A stretch of 64,000 bases of DNA from Sphingomonas citri (GCF_019429485.1 NZ_JAHXZN010000005.1:62001-126000), one strand, 5' to 3'; positions 50,927 through 61,155 are shown, numbered from the stretch's first letter. Made by a program: numbers and translations. The notes: generated by a model from the letters alone, not told the origin.

Positions 50927-53188
50927 TCAGAAGCGATTGTCGCGCGGGAAGCCGTTCGGCGGCATCCGACCGGCAGCGCCGCGCGCGGTGCGCCATGCCG
51001 ACAAGTCCGGTTCAGTGCGGATGCGCCCGCTGCCCCCTCCCATCGCCCAGCTCAGCCCCTCGGCGAACACCAGGGTCCGCGCGTCGGCGAGGCCGCCGTC
51101 GCGGTAGCGCTGGAGCTGCACCCCCTGCCCGCGAGTCATCTCGGGCAGGTCGACCATCGGGAACAGCGCGAGCTTCCGATTGTCGCCGATCACCGCGACG
51201 AAATCGTCGCCGGGCGAGACCGCGTGGACGACGACGAGTCGCGCGCCCGGCCGCGGCGTCATCACCGTCTTGCCCTTGCGCGTCTCGGCGATCACCTCGG
51301 CGCTCGGCACGAGAAAGCCGCGGCCGTCGCTCGCCGCCACCAGCAGCCGCTCGGCCGCGCCCGCGCGCAACAGCGCCACGATCGGCACGCTGCCGTCGAG
51401 GTCGATCGAGGCGCGCACCGGATCGCCGAAGCCGCGCCCGCCCGGTAGCTTGTCCGCCGCCAGCGTGAAGAAGCGCCCGTTGCCCGCGGCCAGCAGCAAT
51501 TTGTCGGTGGTGTGCGCGTGAAAGGCGAAGGCGGGGCCGTCGCCTTCCTTGAACTTCATCGTCTCGGGCGCGGATAGGTCGACGTGACCCTTCATCGCGC
51601 GGATCCAGCCGCGCTCGGACAGGATCACCGAGATCGGCTCGCGCTCGATCATCGCCTCGAGCGGGATCTCGCGCGCCGCCGCCTGTTCCTCGATCGTGGT
51701 GCGGCGCGCGCCGAGCTTGGTCTCGCTGCCGTAGCGGTCGCGTACCTTGGCGAAGTCGCGCTTGAGCCGGGTGCGCTGGCGCGCCTCCGAGCCGAGCAGC
51801 TGGGTGAGCGTGTCCTGCTCCTTCTCCAGCGCGTCGCGCTCGCGGCGCAGCTCCATCTCCTCCAGCCGGCGCAGCGAGCGCAGCCGCATGTTGAGGATGG
51901 CCTCGGCCTGGCGGTCGGTGAGCGCGAACTCCGCCATCATCACCGCCTTGGGCTCGTCCTCGGTGCGGATGATCTCGATCACGCGGTCGAGATTGAGGAA
52001 GGCGATGATATAGCCGCCGAGCAGCTCGAGCCGGTCGGCGATCTTGCCGAGCCGGTGCTCGGTGCGCCGGCGCAGCACGACGAACTGATGCTCGACCCAG
52101 GCCGCCAGCGCCTCGCGCAGCGACATGACGCGCGGCGTGCGGTCCTTGTCGAGCACGTTGAGGTTGAGCGGGATGCGCGTCTCCAGGTCGGAGAGGCGGA
52201 ACAGCCCGTCCATCAGCACCTGCGGGTCGACGGTGCGGCTGCGCGGCTCGAGCACCAGCCGGATCTCGGCGTCGCTCTCGTCGCGCACGTCGGCGAGGAT
52301 CGGCAGCTTGCGGTCGTTGATCAGCGCGGCGATCTGCTCGATCAATTTGCCCTTCTGCACGCCGTACGGGATCTCGCTGACGACGATGGTCCAGCCGCCG
52401 CCCTTCTCGCGCTCGACCGCCCAGCGCGCGCGCACGCGGAACGCACCGCGTCCGGTGGCGTAGGCCTCGGCGATGATCGCGGGTGAGTCGACCAGCAGGC
52501 CGCCGGTCGGAAAGTCGGGGCCTTGGACGTGCGCGAGGATCGCGGCGTCGTCGGCGTCGGGCTTGTCGACCAGCAGGATGGCGGCCTCGAGCAGCTCGGC
52601 GGCATTGTGCGGCGGCACGCTGGTCGCCATGCCGACCGCGATCCCGGCCGCGCCGTTGGCGAGCAGGTTCGGGAAGGCGCCGGGAAAGAGCTCGGGCTCC
52701 TGCTCCTCGCCGTTGTAGGTCGGGCGGAACTCGGCGGCGTCCTCGTCGAGCCCGTCCATCAGGTCGATCGCGACCTGGGTCAGCCGCGCCTCGGTGTAGC
52801 GATAGGCCGCGGCGTTATCGCCGTCGATGTTGCCGAAATTGCCCTGCCCGTCGACCAGCGGATAACGCAGCGCGAAATCCTGCGCGAGCCGCACCATCGC
52901 GTCATAGACCGACTGGTCGCCGTGCGGGTGGTACTTGCCGATCACGTCGCCGACGACGCGCGCGCACTTCTTGTAACCGGCGGCCGGATCGAGCCGCAGC
53001 AGCCGCATCGCCCACAGCAGCCGGCGATGGACCGGCTTGAGCCCGTCGCGCACGTCGGGCAGCGAGCGCGCGGTGATCGTCGAGAGCGCGTAGACGAGGT
53101 AGCGTTCGGACAGGGCGCTGTCGAAGGGCGCGTCGAGCACGCCGACGGGCGGGTTGTCCGGGGGAAGAGCGGTCGCGTCGGTCGCCAT
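50927..53188 (-). CDS. parC: DNA topoisomerase IV subunit A
   Basis: The 753-residue product has the type IIA A-subunit core: [28 protein letters not shown], and [12 protein letters not shown] with the catalytic Tyr. The C-terminal beta-pinwheel is of ParC size, shorter than GyrA, and lacks a GyrA box. It decatenates chromosomes with ParE, which is not in the window. The residue equal to E. coli Ser80 is Gln and that equal to Glu84 is Asp. The ATG at 53188 gives a normal N-terminus. Confidence 0.95.
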   Translation of the reverse strand: MATDATALPPDNPPVGVLDAPFDSALSERYLVYALSTITARSLPDVRDGLKPVHRRLLWAMRLLRLDPAAGYKKCARVVGDVIGKYHPHGDQSVYDAMVRLAQDFALRYPLVDGQGNFGNIDGDNAAAYRYTEARLTQVAIDLMDGLDEDAAEFRPTYNGEEQEPELFPGAFPNLLANGAAGIAVGMATSVPPHNAAELLEAAILLVDKPDADDAAILAHVQGPDFPTGGLLVDSPAIIAEAYATGRGAFRVRARWAVEREKGGGWTIVVSEIPYGVQKGKLIEQIAALINDRKLPILADVRDESDAEIRLVLEPRSRTVDPQVLMDGLFRLSDLETRIPLNLNVLDKDRTPRVMSLREALAAWVEHQFVVLRRRTEHRLGKIADRLELLGGYIIAFLNLDRVIEIIRTEDEPKAVMMAEFALTDRQAEAILNMRLRSLRRLEEMELRRERDALEKEQDTLTQLLGSEARQRTRLKRDFAKVRDRYGSETKLGARRTTIEEQAAAREIPLEAMIEREPISVILSERGWIRAMKGHVDLSAPETMKFKEGDGPAFAFHAHTTDKLLLAAGNGRFFTLAADKLPGGRGFGDPVRASIDLDGSVPIVALLRAGAAERLLVAASDGRGFLVPSAEVIAETRKGKTVMTPRPGARLVVVHAVSPGDDFVAVIGDNRKLALFPMVDLPEMTRGQGVQLQRYRDGGLADARTLVFAEGLSWAMGGGSGRIRTEPDLSAWRTARGAAGRMPPNGFPRDNRF

Positions 53189-53252
53189 GGAACAGGCTGC
53201 TAGCAGCGCGCGGGGCCGTTCCACAACCGTTCCGCGTCGGTGGCGGGTCGGC

Positions 53253-54152
53253 TCAGCCGCCCGCGGCGGCGCGGTCGCGGTCCAGCGCCTCGATCAGCCA
53301 CTCGCGAAAGCGCCGGATCTTGAGCACCTTGGCGCGCGCCTCCGGGTAGACCAGCCAATAGGCCTCCCCCATCGACGAGAGCTGCGCGAAGGGCCGCACC
53401 AGCCGGCCGGCGACGAGGTCGTTGTGCCAGAAGAAGGGCGTCAGCATCGCCACCCCCTGCCCCGCGATCGCGGCGTGTCCCTCGTGCGCCTGCGAGTCGA
53501 GTCGCATGCCGGTCCGCCGCGCCTCGACCACGTCGAGCCCGGCCTCACGCAGCCACTGCGCCCACCACGGGTCCTGCGCGCTGATCAGCGACAGCTGGAG
53601 CAGGTCGACCGGATCGAGCCGCCCGCCCTGCTCGGCGAGGAAGCCGGGCGAGCACATCGGCGTGAAGTCGAGCGGCAGCAATTCGTGCTGCGCCAGCCCC
53701 GGCCAGCCGCCCGGCCCGGAGCGGATCGCGACGTCCACCTCGTCGGCGGCGAAGTCGGCGAGCGTGTTGCTGGTCCACAGCCGCACCGCGGTCGACGGGT
53801 GCGCGAGGTGAAAGCCGCCGAGCCGCCACGCCAGCCAGGTATTGGCGAAGGTGTTGGTGACCGAGACGGTGAGCACCGCCTCGTCCTCGGCGCGCAGCCC
53901 GGCGAAGGCGGCGTCGATCGAGTCGAACGCCGCGGCGAGCTGCGCCCCGGCACGGCGACCCGCCTCGGTGAGCATCACGCGGCGGCGCTCACGGCGGAAC
54001 AGGGGCACGCCGAGTCGCTGCTCGAGCAGCCGGATCTGGTAGCTCACCGCGGCCTGGGTCATCCCCAGCTCGCCCGCGGCGGCGGTGAAATTCTCGTGGC
54101 GCGCAGCGGCCTCGAAGACGCGGACGGCGGCGAGCGGCGGGAGCTGGCGCAT
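53253..54152 (-). CDS. LysR-family regulator (GcvA-like)
   Basis: The 299-residue product begins MRQLPPLAAVRVFEAAARH, with a winged HTH (NFTAAAGELGMTQAAVSYQI) typical of the GcvA branch, followed by an effector domain. The upstream 125 codons of the open frame are not coding. A short palindrome lies 10 bases before the start, and a small gene is divergent. The target is unknown; beta-lactamase or glycine cleavage regulation occurs in this branch, but neither gene is near. Confidence 0.9.
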   Translation of the reverse strand: MRQLPPLAAVRVFEAAARHENFTAAAGELGMTQAAVSYQIRLLEQRLGVPLFRRERRRVMLTEAGRRAGAQLAAAFDSIDAAFAGLRAEDEAVLTVSVTNTFANTWLAWRLGGFHLAHPSTAVRLWTSNTLADFAADEVDVAIRSGPGGWPGLAQHELLPLDFTPMCSPGFLAEQGGRLDPVDLLQLSLISAQDPWWAQWLREAGLDVVEARRTGMRLDSQAHEGHAAIAGQGVAMLTPFFWHNDLVAGRLVRPFAQLSSMGEAYWLVYPEARAKVLKIRRFREWLIEALDRDRAAAGG

Positions 54153-54161
54153 GTTTGTAGC

Positions 54162-54176
54162 ATAAGCGTCACTTAT
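54162..54176. promoter_or_regulatory. ATAAG-N5-CTTAT palindrome before the LysR gene
   Basis: A perfect LysR-type dyad lies in the 100-base gap between the regulator and the divergent small gene, as expected for autoregulation and control of the neighbour. Confidence 0.6.
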
Positions 54177-54252
54177 CAACTCGGGCCAGCTCTTTGTTGG
54201 CATGCTGCATCCGCGAAGCGTATCTGAGAAGCTCCAGAGATGGAGGACGGTC

Positions 54253-54411
54253 ATGAACATGGATTTCGAGAGCGAAGCCTTTGCCCGCCACCACGAGACG
54301 CTGTCCGGCGGTGTCCACACGTTCGTCGAATCACTGATCGCGGGGATCGCCGCCTTGCAGCGCCGACGCTTCGCCGCTCCTTGGCGGGCGGCCCCGAAGC
54401 GCGCGCGCTGA
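54253..54411 (+). CDS. Small protein divergent from the LysR gene
   Basis: A GGAGG site precedes an ATG opening a 52-residue frame: an acidic helical start (MNMDFESEAFARHH) and a basic end (LQRRRFAAPWRAAPKRAR). It is in the position of a LysR target gene. It may be a DUF1127-like short protein, but the match is weak. Confidence 0.55.
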   Translation: MNMDFESEAFARHHETLSGGVHTFVESLIAGIAALQRRRFAAPWRAAPKRAR

Positions 54412-54543
54412 GCGATCATTGCCGCGCTTTCCGGGACGAGCGGAGGCTCGGCGGGATCGATCGGCGCGGGTCGTGCGCTACACGCGGGTGCGCCGGCAGG
54501 CCTCGGGCCGTCGCGCACCCACGCCACGCACGGGAGCCGCTGT

Positions 54544-55746
54544 TTGCCACGCTACGGGATGATCGACGGCCTGCGCGGTTTCTTCCTCGTCTTCATGCTG
54601 ATCAACCATCTCGTCTTCCAGGGCGAGCTGTGGTTGCAGCGGATCAATCACAATCAGTTCGCCTATGTCGAGGACGCGCAGGGCTTCGTCTTCCTGTCCG
54701 GGCTGATGATCGGGCTGGTCTATGGCCGCAAGATGCTCAAGCTCGGCGCCCCCGCGGCGAGCCGGCTGGTCTGGGCGCGCGCCTTCGAGCTGTACCGCTA
54801 CGCGATGGGAATCGTGATCGCGGTGCTGCTCGCGCGGCTGGTGCTGCCCGACGCGTCCCGGCTGTGGGGCAATTGGCTCGGCCATACCAGCCTCACCGGC
54901 GAACCGCTGCGGCTGTTCGCGATCGCCACTTTCGTGTTCCAGCCGACGGTGATGGACATCCTGCCACAGTACGTCCTGTACATGCTGGTGGCGCCGCCGA
55001 TTCTGAGACTGTGCCTCGACGGGCGTGTCGCGCTGGTGGCGACCGTCTCGGGATTGCTGTGGCTCGCCGGGCAGCTAGGCTTCCAGCACGCGCTGACCGA
55101 TCCGCTCGGGCGCTGGTTCACCGCCTCGGACGATCAGGGGCTGCGCGCCGGCTTCAACCTGCTCGGCTGGCAGATCGTGTTCTTCTCCGGGATGATCGCA
55201 GGGGCGCTGACCGCCTCGGGCCGGATCGAGTGGCACCGGCTGCTCCGCCCACAGGCGAGCGGCGTCGCCAAGATCGCGCTGGCGGTGTGCCTGTTCTTCC
55301 TGCCGATCCGGCTGCTCACCGCGCGCGGCATCCTTTCCGACACGGTGATCAAGCGGATCGAGCTGCTCGAGGTGCGCGCCGATTTCAGCCTCGTCTACCT
55401 CGTCAATTTCGCCGCGGTGGCGATCGGGCTGGCGTGGCTGATGATCGCCGGCCCGCAGCACGCGCGCGCCTGGGTACGGCAGGTCGCCGGCGTTGTGCGC
55501 GGGCTGTTCTCGCTGCCCTTCCTGCGGCTGCTCGGGCGCCACTCGCTCTACGTCTATGTGTGGCACGTCGCGATCGTCTACGGGGTCTATTACGTCGACC
55601 AGCGCTACGGCCCCTTCCCGGTCTGGGCGCGAACGCTCTGCGCGGTGGCGGGGGTGGCGCTGCTCACCCTGCCCGCGCTGTGGCGCGAGCGCGGCAAGCG
55701 CCCCGCCTCCGCGCCGACCCGGACCCCGAGCGAGGCCTCGTCGTGA
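54544..55746 (+). CDS. OpgC-type membrane acyltransferase
   Basis: The 400-residue product has about ten membrane helices and the OpgC family opening MIDGLRGFFLVFMLINHLV, with the conserved Arg and His, then DAQGFVFLSGLMIGLVYGRK and QPTVMDILPQYVLYM. OpgC proteins attach succinyl groups to periplasmic glucans. A TTG with a GGGAG site at the right distance is preferred; the ATG at 54559 is the alternative. The stop overlaps the GTG of a lipoprotein hydrolase, suggesting joint action on envelope sugars. Confidence 0.85.
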   Translation: MPRYGMIDGLRGFFLVFMLINHLVFQGELWLQRINHNQFAYVEDAQGFVFLSGLMIGLVYGRKMLKLGAPAASRLVWARAFELYRYAMGIVIAVLLARLVLPDASRLWGNWLGHTSLTGEPLRLFAIATFVFQPTVMDILPQYVLYMLVAPPILRLCLDGRVALVATVSGLLWLAGQLGFQHALTDPLGRWFTASDDQGLRAGFNLLGWQIVFFSGMIAGALTASGRIEWHRLLRPQASGVAKIALAVCLFFLPIRLLTARGILSDTVIKRIELLEVRADFSLVYLVNFAAVAIGLAWLMIAGPQHARAWVRQVAGVVRGLFSLPFLRLLGRHSLYVYVWHVAIVYGVYYVDQRYGPFPVWARTLCAVAGVALLTLPALWRERGKRPASAPTRTPSEASS

Positions 55747-56645
55747 CGCGCGCGGCGCTTGCCGCCGCGCTGCTGCTCGCGTCATGCTCTGCGCCCATGA
55801 CCGCCCCGATCGCACCGCACCGAATGCTCACCTGGGCCGACCTGACCGCGCGACCGCGCCCGTCGCCCGACCGCACGCTCTCTTACGGCGACGACGCGAT
55901 GCAGAAGGTGGACGTATGGCTGCCGAGCGGCGGCGCGCGGCCGTATCGCACCGTGCTGATGGTCCACGGCGGCTGCTGGCAGACCGGGATCGCCGACCGG
56001 CGGCTAATGGACTGGGTCGCCGACGACCTGCGCCGCGCGGGCTATGCGGTGTGGAACATCGACTATCGCGGCGTCGACCGTGCCGGCGGCGGCTATCCCG
56101 GCACCTTCGCCGACGCCGCCGCGGCGACCGACCTGCTGCGCGCCGAAGGACCGGCGCTCGGGCTCGACCTGCGCCATGTCGTCGCGCTCGGTCATTCCGC
56201 CGGCGGCCATCTCGCGCTGTGGCTGGCGGGGCGCACCCGCCTTCCCGCGGACAGCCCGCTGCGCCGCGCCGACCCGTTGCCGATCGCGCACGTCATCAGC
56301 CTCGGCGGCCTGCCCGACCTGGAGGCGACCGCCGCCAGCCCCGACAATGGCTGCGGCACCGAGGTGGTCACGCGGCTGGTCGGCGGCGGCCGCGCCGATC
56401 TCTATGCCGACACGTCGGTGCCGCGTCTGCTGCCGCTCGGCGTGGCGCAGGACCTCGTCAACGGGCGCGAGGACCGCATCATCCCCTATCGACTCGCCAC
56501 CGACTATGTCGCACGCGCCATGGCGGCGGGGGATCGAGCCACGCTCCACACCGTACCGGCGACGGGCCATGTCGAGCTGGTCGCACCCGACACCCCCGCC
56601 TGGGCCGAGACCAAGCGGCTGCTCGCGCGCGCCTTCGCCCGCTAA
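55743..56645 (+). CDS. Lipoprotein alpha/beta hydrolase
   Basis: The 300-residue product from a GTG has a lipoprotein signal (ALAAALLLASC, Cys near residue 14) and an alpha/beta-hydrolase fold of the HSL/carboxylesterase type: HGGCW oxyanion loop, GHSAGGH nucleophile, and late Asp and His in NGREDRIIP and ATGHVELV. It is coupled to the OpgC-like gene by a 4-base overlap. An esterase acting in the periplasm or outer membrane is inferred. Confidence 0.88.
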   Translation: MTRAALAAALLLASCSAPMTAPIAPHRMLTWADLTARPRPSPDRTLSYGDDAMQKVDVWLPSGGARPYRTVLMVHGGCWQTGIADRRLMDWVADDLRRAGYAVWNIDYRGVDRAGGGYPGTFADAAAATDLLRAEGPALGLDLRHVVALGHSAGGHLALWLAGRTRLPADSPLRRADPLPIAHVISLGGLPDLEATAASPDNGCGTEVVTRLVGGGRADLYADTSVPRLLPLGVAQDLVNGREDRIIPYRLATDYVARAMAAGDRATLHTVPATGHVELVAPDTPAWAETKRLLARAFAR

Positions 56646-56746
56646 GGCGATTTGCAGCCACCCCGCCCTTCCCCTATAGGCCGCATGATTCCCGCCCCGG
56701 CCGCGCGACCTGCTCCGCCGGGGCGCTCCTTTTCCGAGGGTGAGCG

Positions 56747-57526
56747 ATGGCACGGCGGCGGCAGATCTACGAGGGCAAGGCGAAGATCCTCTACGAGGGT
56801 CCCGAGCCCGGCACGCTGATCCAATATTTCAAGGACGACGCCACCGCGTTCAACGCCCAGAAGAAGGGCACGATCAACGGCAAGGGCGTGCTCAACAACC
56901 GCATCAGCGAGCACATCTTCACGTTGCTCGACCATATCGGCGTGCCGACCCACTTCATCCGCCGCCTCAACATGCGCGAGCAACTGATCCGCCAGGTCGA
57001 GATCGTCCCGATCGAGGTGGTGGTGCGCAACGTCGCCGCGGGCTCGCTCTCGAAGCGGCTCGGGATCGAGGAGGGCGTCAAGCTGCCGCGCACGATCCTC
57101 GAATATTATTACAAGGACGACGCGCTCGGCGATCCGATGATCTCGGACGAGCATATCGCCGCCTTTGGCTGGGCCAGCCAGGATGAGATGCACGACATCG
57201 CCGACCTGGCGATCCGCGTGAACGACTTCCTCAGCGGCCTGTTTGCCGGGGTTGGCATCCGGCTGGTCGACTTCAAGCTGGAGTTCGGCCGCATCTGGGA
57301 CAATGATTACAGCCGCATCATTCTGGCGGACGAGATCAGCCCCGATGGCTGCCGGCTGTGGGACATGGAGTCGAACGAGAAGCTCGACAAGGATCGCTTC
57401 CGCCGCGACCTCGGCGGCGAGGTCGAGGCCTATCAGGAGGTCGCGCGCCGGCTCGGCCTGTTCCCCGAGGGCGGCGAGACCGCGGTGCTCGACATGGAGA
57501 GCCATCGCAAGCGACGCGGCAAGTGA
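56747..57526 (+). CDS. purC: Phosphoribosylaminoimidazole-succinocarboxamide synthase
   Basis: The 259-residue enzyme has the SAICAR synthetase motifs [11 protein letters not shown] at the start, [28 protein letters not shown], and DFKLEFGR with LADEISPD. It joins aspartate to CAIR in purine synthesis. It opens a purC-purS-purQ cluster; the gap to purS is 61 bases. Confidence 0.97.
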   Translation: MARRRQIYEGKAKILYEGPEPGTLIQYFKDDATAFNAQKKGTINGKGVLNNRISEHIFTLLDHIGVPTHFIRRLNMREQLIRQVEIVPIEVVVRNVAAGSLSKRLGIEEGVKLPRTILEYYYKDDALGDPMISDEHIAAFGWASQDEMHDIADLAIRVNDFLSGLFAGVGIRLVDFKLEFGRIWDNDYSRIILADEISPDGCRLWDMESNEKLDKDRFRRDLGGEVEAYQEVARRLGLFPEGGETAVLDMESHRKRRGK

Positions 57527-57587
57527 TCGCGTCCGCGCCGCGGTCGGAGGTTGCCCCGCGCGGCGCACCGCGGCATAGCGCGCGACC

Positions 57588-57818
57588 ATGAAACTGCGCA
57601 TCCATGTCACACTCAAGCCCGGCGTGCTCGACCCCCAGGGCAAGGCGATCGAGCACGCGCTCGCGGGCCTCGGCTTCCAGGGCGTCGCCGGCGCGCGCGT
57701 CGGCAAGCTGATCGAGCTCGACGTCGCCGAGGGCACGTCCGACGCGGACGTCGACTCGATGTGCCGCCAGCTGCTCGCCAACACCGTGATCGAGAACTAC
57801 CGGATCGAGCGCGCGTGA
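57588..57818 (+). CDS. purS: FGAM synthase subunit PurS
   Basis: The 76-residue product has the PurS pattern [21 protein letters not shown] (N-terminal strand-helix) and a C-terminal [11 protein letters not shown]. It bridges PurQ and PurL in the three-part FGAM synthase. Its stop overlaps the purQ start by 4 bases. Confidence 0.96.
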   Translation: MKLRIHVTLKPGVLDPQGKAIEHALAGLGFQGVAGARVGKLIELDVAEGTSDADVDSMCRQLLANTVIENYRIERA

Positions 57819-58483
57819 AGACCGCGGTCATCGTCTTCCCGGGCTCGAACTGCGATCGCGACATCGCGGTCGCGCTGGAGCGGGTGACCGGGCGCGCGCC
57901 GGCGATGGTGTGGCATCGCGACACCGAGCTGCCCGAGGGCGTCGGCCTGGTCGCGGTGCCGGGTGGCTTCTCCTACGGCGATTATCTGCGCTCGGGCGCG
58001 ATGGCGGCGCGCTCACCGATCATGCGCGCGGTGGCGAGCGGCGCCGAGCGCGGCCTGCCGGTGCTGGGCGTGTGCAACGGCTTCCAGGTGCTCACCGAGG
58101 CGGGGCTGCTGCCGGGCGCGCTGATGCGCAACGCCGGGCTCAACTTCGTCTGTCGCGACGTGACCCTCGCAGTCGACAATGCGCAGAGCGCCTTCACCAG
58201 CCGCTACGCCGCGGGCGAGCGCGTCGTCTTCCCGGTGGCGCACCACGACGGCAATTACGTCGCCGACGCCGACACGCTCGACCGGCTCGAGGGCGAGGGG
58301 CGAGTCGCCTTCCGCTATGCCGAGCCGGTCAACGGCAGCGCGCGCGACATCGCGGGCGTGCTCAGCGCGCAGGGCAACGTGCTCGGCCTGATGCCGCACC
58401 CCGAGCGTCGGGTCGAGCCGGCGCACGGCGGCGACGACGGGCGGCGGCTGTTCGAGGGGCTGCTGGAGGCGGTCGGCGCCTGA
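57815..58483 (+). CDS. purQ: FGAM synthase subunit PurQ (glutamine amidotransferase)
   Basis: The 222-residue product has the class I amidotransferase triad: Cys in GVCNGFQV, and His and Glu in MPHPERR. It opens [12 protein letters not shown], the standard PurQ start. It supplies ammonia for FGAM synthesis. purL is not in the window. Confidence 0.96.
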   Translation: MKTAVIVFPGSNCDRDIAVALERVTGRAPAMVWHRDTELPEGVGLVAVPGGFSYGDYLRSGAMAARSPIMRAVASGAERGLPVLGVCNGFQVLTEAGLLPGALMRNAGLNFVCRDVTLAVDNAQSAFTSRYAAGERVVFPVAHHDGNYVADADTLDRLEGEGRVAFRYAEPVNGSARDIAGVLSAQGNVLGLMPHPERRVEPAHGGDDGRRLFEGLLEAVGA

Positions 58484-58495
58484 GCCGCACCGCTC

Positions 58496-58513
58496 GCCGG
58501 CGGGTGAGCCGGC
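58496..58513. terminator. Short hairpin between convergent purQ and transporter genes
   Basis: GCCGGC arms with a 6-base loop lie between the two stop codons. The stem is short and without a T-run, so a bidirectional terminator is only possible. Confidence 0.3.
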
Positions 58514-59272
58514 TTACACCCGTGCGCGGAAGGGCGTGAAGTTCGTGTCGCGGTCGTAGACGTCGACGCCTTCGACGCGCTTGAGCCAGCCGACCACCAG
58601 ATAGGTCACCGGCGTCAGTGCCGCCTCCCAGCCCGTCTTCAGCGCCCATTGCGTGAACAGCACGACCACCACCAGGTGCGGCGTCCAACCCGGCGCGCCG
58701 AGGAAGGCGAGCGGGTAGAAGATCAGGCTGTCCACCCCCTGCCCCGCGATCGTCGAGCCGATCGTGCGCATCCAGAGGTGGCGCCCCTCGGTCATCACCT
58801 TCATTCGCGCGAGCACGTAGGAATTGACGAACTCGCCCGCCCAGAAGGCGCACATGCTGGCGAAGACGATCCGCGGCACCTGGCCGAACACCGCCTCATA
58901 GGCGGCCTGGTTGCCCCAGTCGGGCGCGGGCGGCAGCGCCACCACCACCCAGGCCATCGCCGCCATGAAGACGGTGGCCGCGAAGCCGACCCAGATCACG
59001 CGCCGCGCATGCGCATAGCCGTACACCTCGGTCAGCACGTCGCCGATGATATAGCTCACCGGAAAGAACAGGATCCCCGCGCCGAACGGCCAGTCGCCGA
59101 TCCCGGGCAGCGCCACCCGCGCGACCTTGCCTGCGCCGAGCACGTTCGACAGCAGCAGGATCGCGACGAACGCCGCCATCACCAGGTCATAGTAGCGGAA
59201 ATGCGCCGCGGCGACGCGCGCGGCGTCGGTCGGCGGCGGAGTGCGCGAGGGCTCGGCCATGAGCGCGATCAT
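58514..59272 (-). CDS. Queuosine precursor transporter (YhhQ family)
   Basis: The 252-residue product has six to seven membrane helices with the family blocks FPVSYIIGDVLTEVYGY, FWAGEFVNSYVLARMKV and GSTIAGQGVDSLIFYPLAF. It imports queuine-pathway precursors for tRNA modification. An ATG at 59260 is an alternative start; the one chosen has a GAAGGA site 9 bases upstream. It is divergent from tRNA-Arg. Confidence 0.9.
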   Translation of the reverse strand: MIALMAEPSRTPPPTDAARVAAAHFRYYDLVMAAFVAILLLSNVLGAGKVARVALPGIGDWPFGAGILFFPVSYIIGDVLTEVYGYAHARRVIWVGFAATVFMAAMAWVVVALPPAPDWGNQAAYEAVFGQVPRIVFASMCAFWAGEFVNSYVLARMKVMTEGRHLWMRTIGSTIAGQGVDSLIFYPLAFLGAPGWTPHLVVVVLFTQWALKTGWEAALTPVTYLVVGWLKRVEGVDVYDRDTNFTPFRARV

Positions 59273-59318
59273 GCCGGCCATTCCTTCCGCCTTCAATCCG
59301 CGCTAGGCGGGACGGCGG

Positions 59319-59395
59319 GCGCCCGTAGCTCAGTTGGATAGAGCAAGGAGCTTCTACCTCCTTGGTCGGGGGTTCGAATCCCTCCGGGCGCGCCA
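59319..59395 (+). tRNA. tRNA-Arg (UCU)
   Basis: A complete 77-base cloverleaf: acceptor GCGCCCG/CGGGCGC, D-arm with AGCTCAGTTGGATAGAGC, anticodon stem AGGAG/CTCCT with loop CTTCTAC (anticodon TCT), T-arm GGGGG-TTCGAAT-CCCTC, and encoded CCA. Confidence 0.96.
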
Positions 59396-59724
59396 CCTTC
59401 CGGTTTCTTGATCAACTTTAGTGAGTTGCCGTGGTTACCCGCACATTCACTAACTTCGACATTTGCTACGCTTAGCCTGTATCAAGATAACCCCGAGTTC
59501 CTACGTATTTTTTGGAATAGCACCGGGGATTCTTGTCGGCGTGGCCACTTTGGGTCAGCACGGACCAACTATATTTGGTCTGGCCCACCGCCTTTATCTT
59601 GCTCATCGAGCCCTCGTTCCATCAGGCGAAACATTTACCCAAGTTTAGTTGATTCGGTATACCGGCAGCTTGGAGAAGTTGGTCCGCCACGCGGTTCGAC
59701 CCGGAAAGGTGGGAAGGAAGCCCT
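59396..59724. other. AT-richer stretch between tRNA-Arg and a chemotaxis gene
   Basis: The 330 bases have visibly lower GC than their surroundings, with T-rich runs. Two short plus-strand frames (59408-59728 and 59463-59648) have only TTG starts and are not convincing. It may be a remnant left by an element at the tRNA 3' end. The start of the chemotaxis gene has its own AAGGAAG site. Confidence 0.5.
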
Positions 59725-61155
59725 ATGATTCAGTGGTTCAAGGCGCAGGCGCCGATCCGGACGAAATTCACCACGCTGCTGCTCGCCTACGGCGCGCTGG
59801 CCGCCCTCCCCGTGGCGACCACGGCATGGGCAACGGCGGACACGCGTCTGCTCGGCGTCGCGGGGGCAGCCTGGGCCGCTATCGTGATCGTGACGCTCGT
59901 CGCGCGCAAACTGATCTGTGATCCGTACGTCGACACGGTCGTGCGCATGGAGGGTCTCGCCAAGGGCGATTTCACGACGCCGATCCGCTACACCGATCAC
60001 GGCGACTGTGTCGGCCGCATGACAAAGGCGATGGATGTGTTTCGCCGCAACGGCGTCGCGCTCGAGGAGTCCTCGGCGGCGCAGCGCGTCGTCGTCACCT
60101 CGCTCGGCACAGGGCTCGAGCGGCTCGCCGCGAACGATCTGACCTATCGTATCGAGACCGCCTTCTACGCCGACTACGATCGGCTCCGCCTCGACTACAA
60201 TCGCGCGATGGAGGCGATGTCGGACGTTCTCGGCGCGGTGACCGCGGCCAGCCAGGGCATCGACAATGGCGCGGCGGACATTCGCAGCGCGTCGGACGAG
60301 CTCTCGCAGCGCACCGAGCAGCAGGCCGCCAGCCTGGAAGAAACCGCCGCGGCGATGGAGGAGATCACCTCCACCGTGCGCGAGACCGCGGACGGCGCCG
60401 ATCGCGCGCATCGTGCCGTCACCGGCGCGCGCGAGGAGGCCGAGCATTCCGGCGGCGTCGTCCGTCGCGCGGTCGAGGCGATGGGCGGGATCGAGCGCGC
60501 CTCCAACGAGATCAGCGAGATCATCAGCGTCATCGATGGTATCGCCTTTCAGACCAACCTGCTGGCGCTCAACGCCGGCGTCGAGGCCGCGCGGGCGGGT
60601 GACGCGGGGAAGGGCTTCGCGGTGGTGGCAAGCGAGGTGCGCGCGCTCGCGCAGCGCTCGGCCGACGCCGCCCGTGACGTCAAGGCCAAGATCACCGCCT
60701 CAACCGAGCAGGTCGACGCGGGAGTCGGCCTCGTCAGCGAGACCGGCAGCGCGCTGGAGCGGATCATCGCGCGTATCGGCGAGATCAGCACGCTGGTGGC
60801 GACGATCGCCAACTCGGCCAAGCACCAGGCTACCGGGCTACAGCAGATCAACACCGCGGTCAGCGAGATGGACGGGGTGACCCAGCAGAACGCCGCGATG
60901 GTCGAGGAAGCCACCGCGGCGGCGCGTAGCCTGGCCGACGAGGCCACTCAGCTCGCGGCTCAGGTGGCACGCTTCCGCTTGACCAAGACCCGCCCTGCCA
61001 CCGCGATCGTTGCCGCGGCCTCACCGGTCCATGAGCTGCAATCACGCGCGGCCAGCGCCGGGCGCGAGATCGCGCGCGGCGCGCGTCAGCGCAGCGTGAC
61101 CGGCACCAACGGTACCGCGCTCGCGGTCGCGCAGGACGACTGGTCGGAGTTCTGA
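59725..61155 (+). CDS. Methyl-accepting chemotaxis protein, no periplasmic sensor
   Basis: The 476-residue product has two N-terminal membrane helices (about 18-37 and 43-60) with almost no periplasmic loop, a HAMP-like region (70-165), and a full signalling domain with the hairpin tip [20 protein letters not shown]. The C-terminus DDWSEF resembles the xWxxF tether for CheR/CheB. Input must come from the membrane or cytoplasm. It is followed by a globin-coupled receptor with a closely similar signalling half. Confidence 0.93.
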   Translation: MIQWFKAQAPIRTKFTTLLLAYGALAALPVATTAWATADTRLLGVAGAAWAAIVIVTLVARKLICDPYVDTVVRMEGLAKGDFTTPIRYTDHGDCVGRMTKAMDVFRRNGVALEESSAAQRVVVTSLGTGLERLAANDLTYRIETAFYADYDRLRLDYNRAMEAMSDVLGAVTAASQGIDNGAADIRSASDELSQRTEQQAASLEETAAAMEEITSTVRETADGADRAHRAVTGAREEAEHSGGVVRRAVEAMGGIERASNEISEIISVIDGIAFQTNLLALNAGVEAARAGDAGKGFAVVASEVRALAQRSADAARDVKAKITASTEQVDAGVGLVSETGSALERIIARIGEISTLVATIANSAKHQATGLQQINTAVSEMDGVTQQNAAMVEEATAAARSLADEATQLAAQVARFRLTKTRPATAIVAAASPVHELQSRAASAGREIARGARQRSVTGTNGTALAVAQDDWSEF

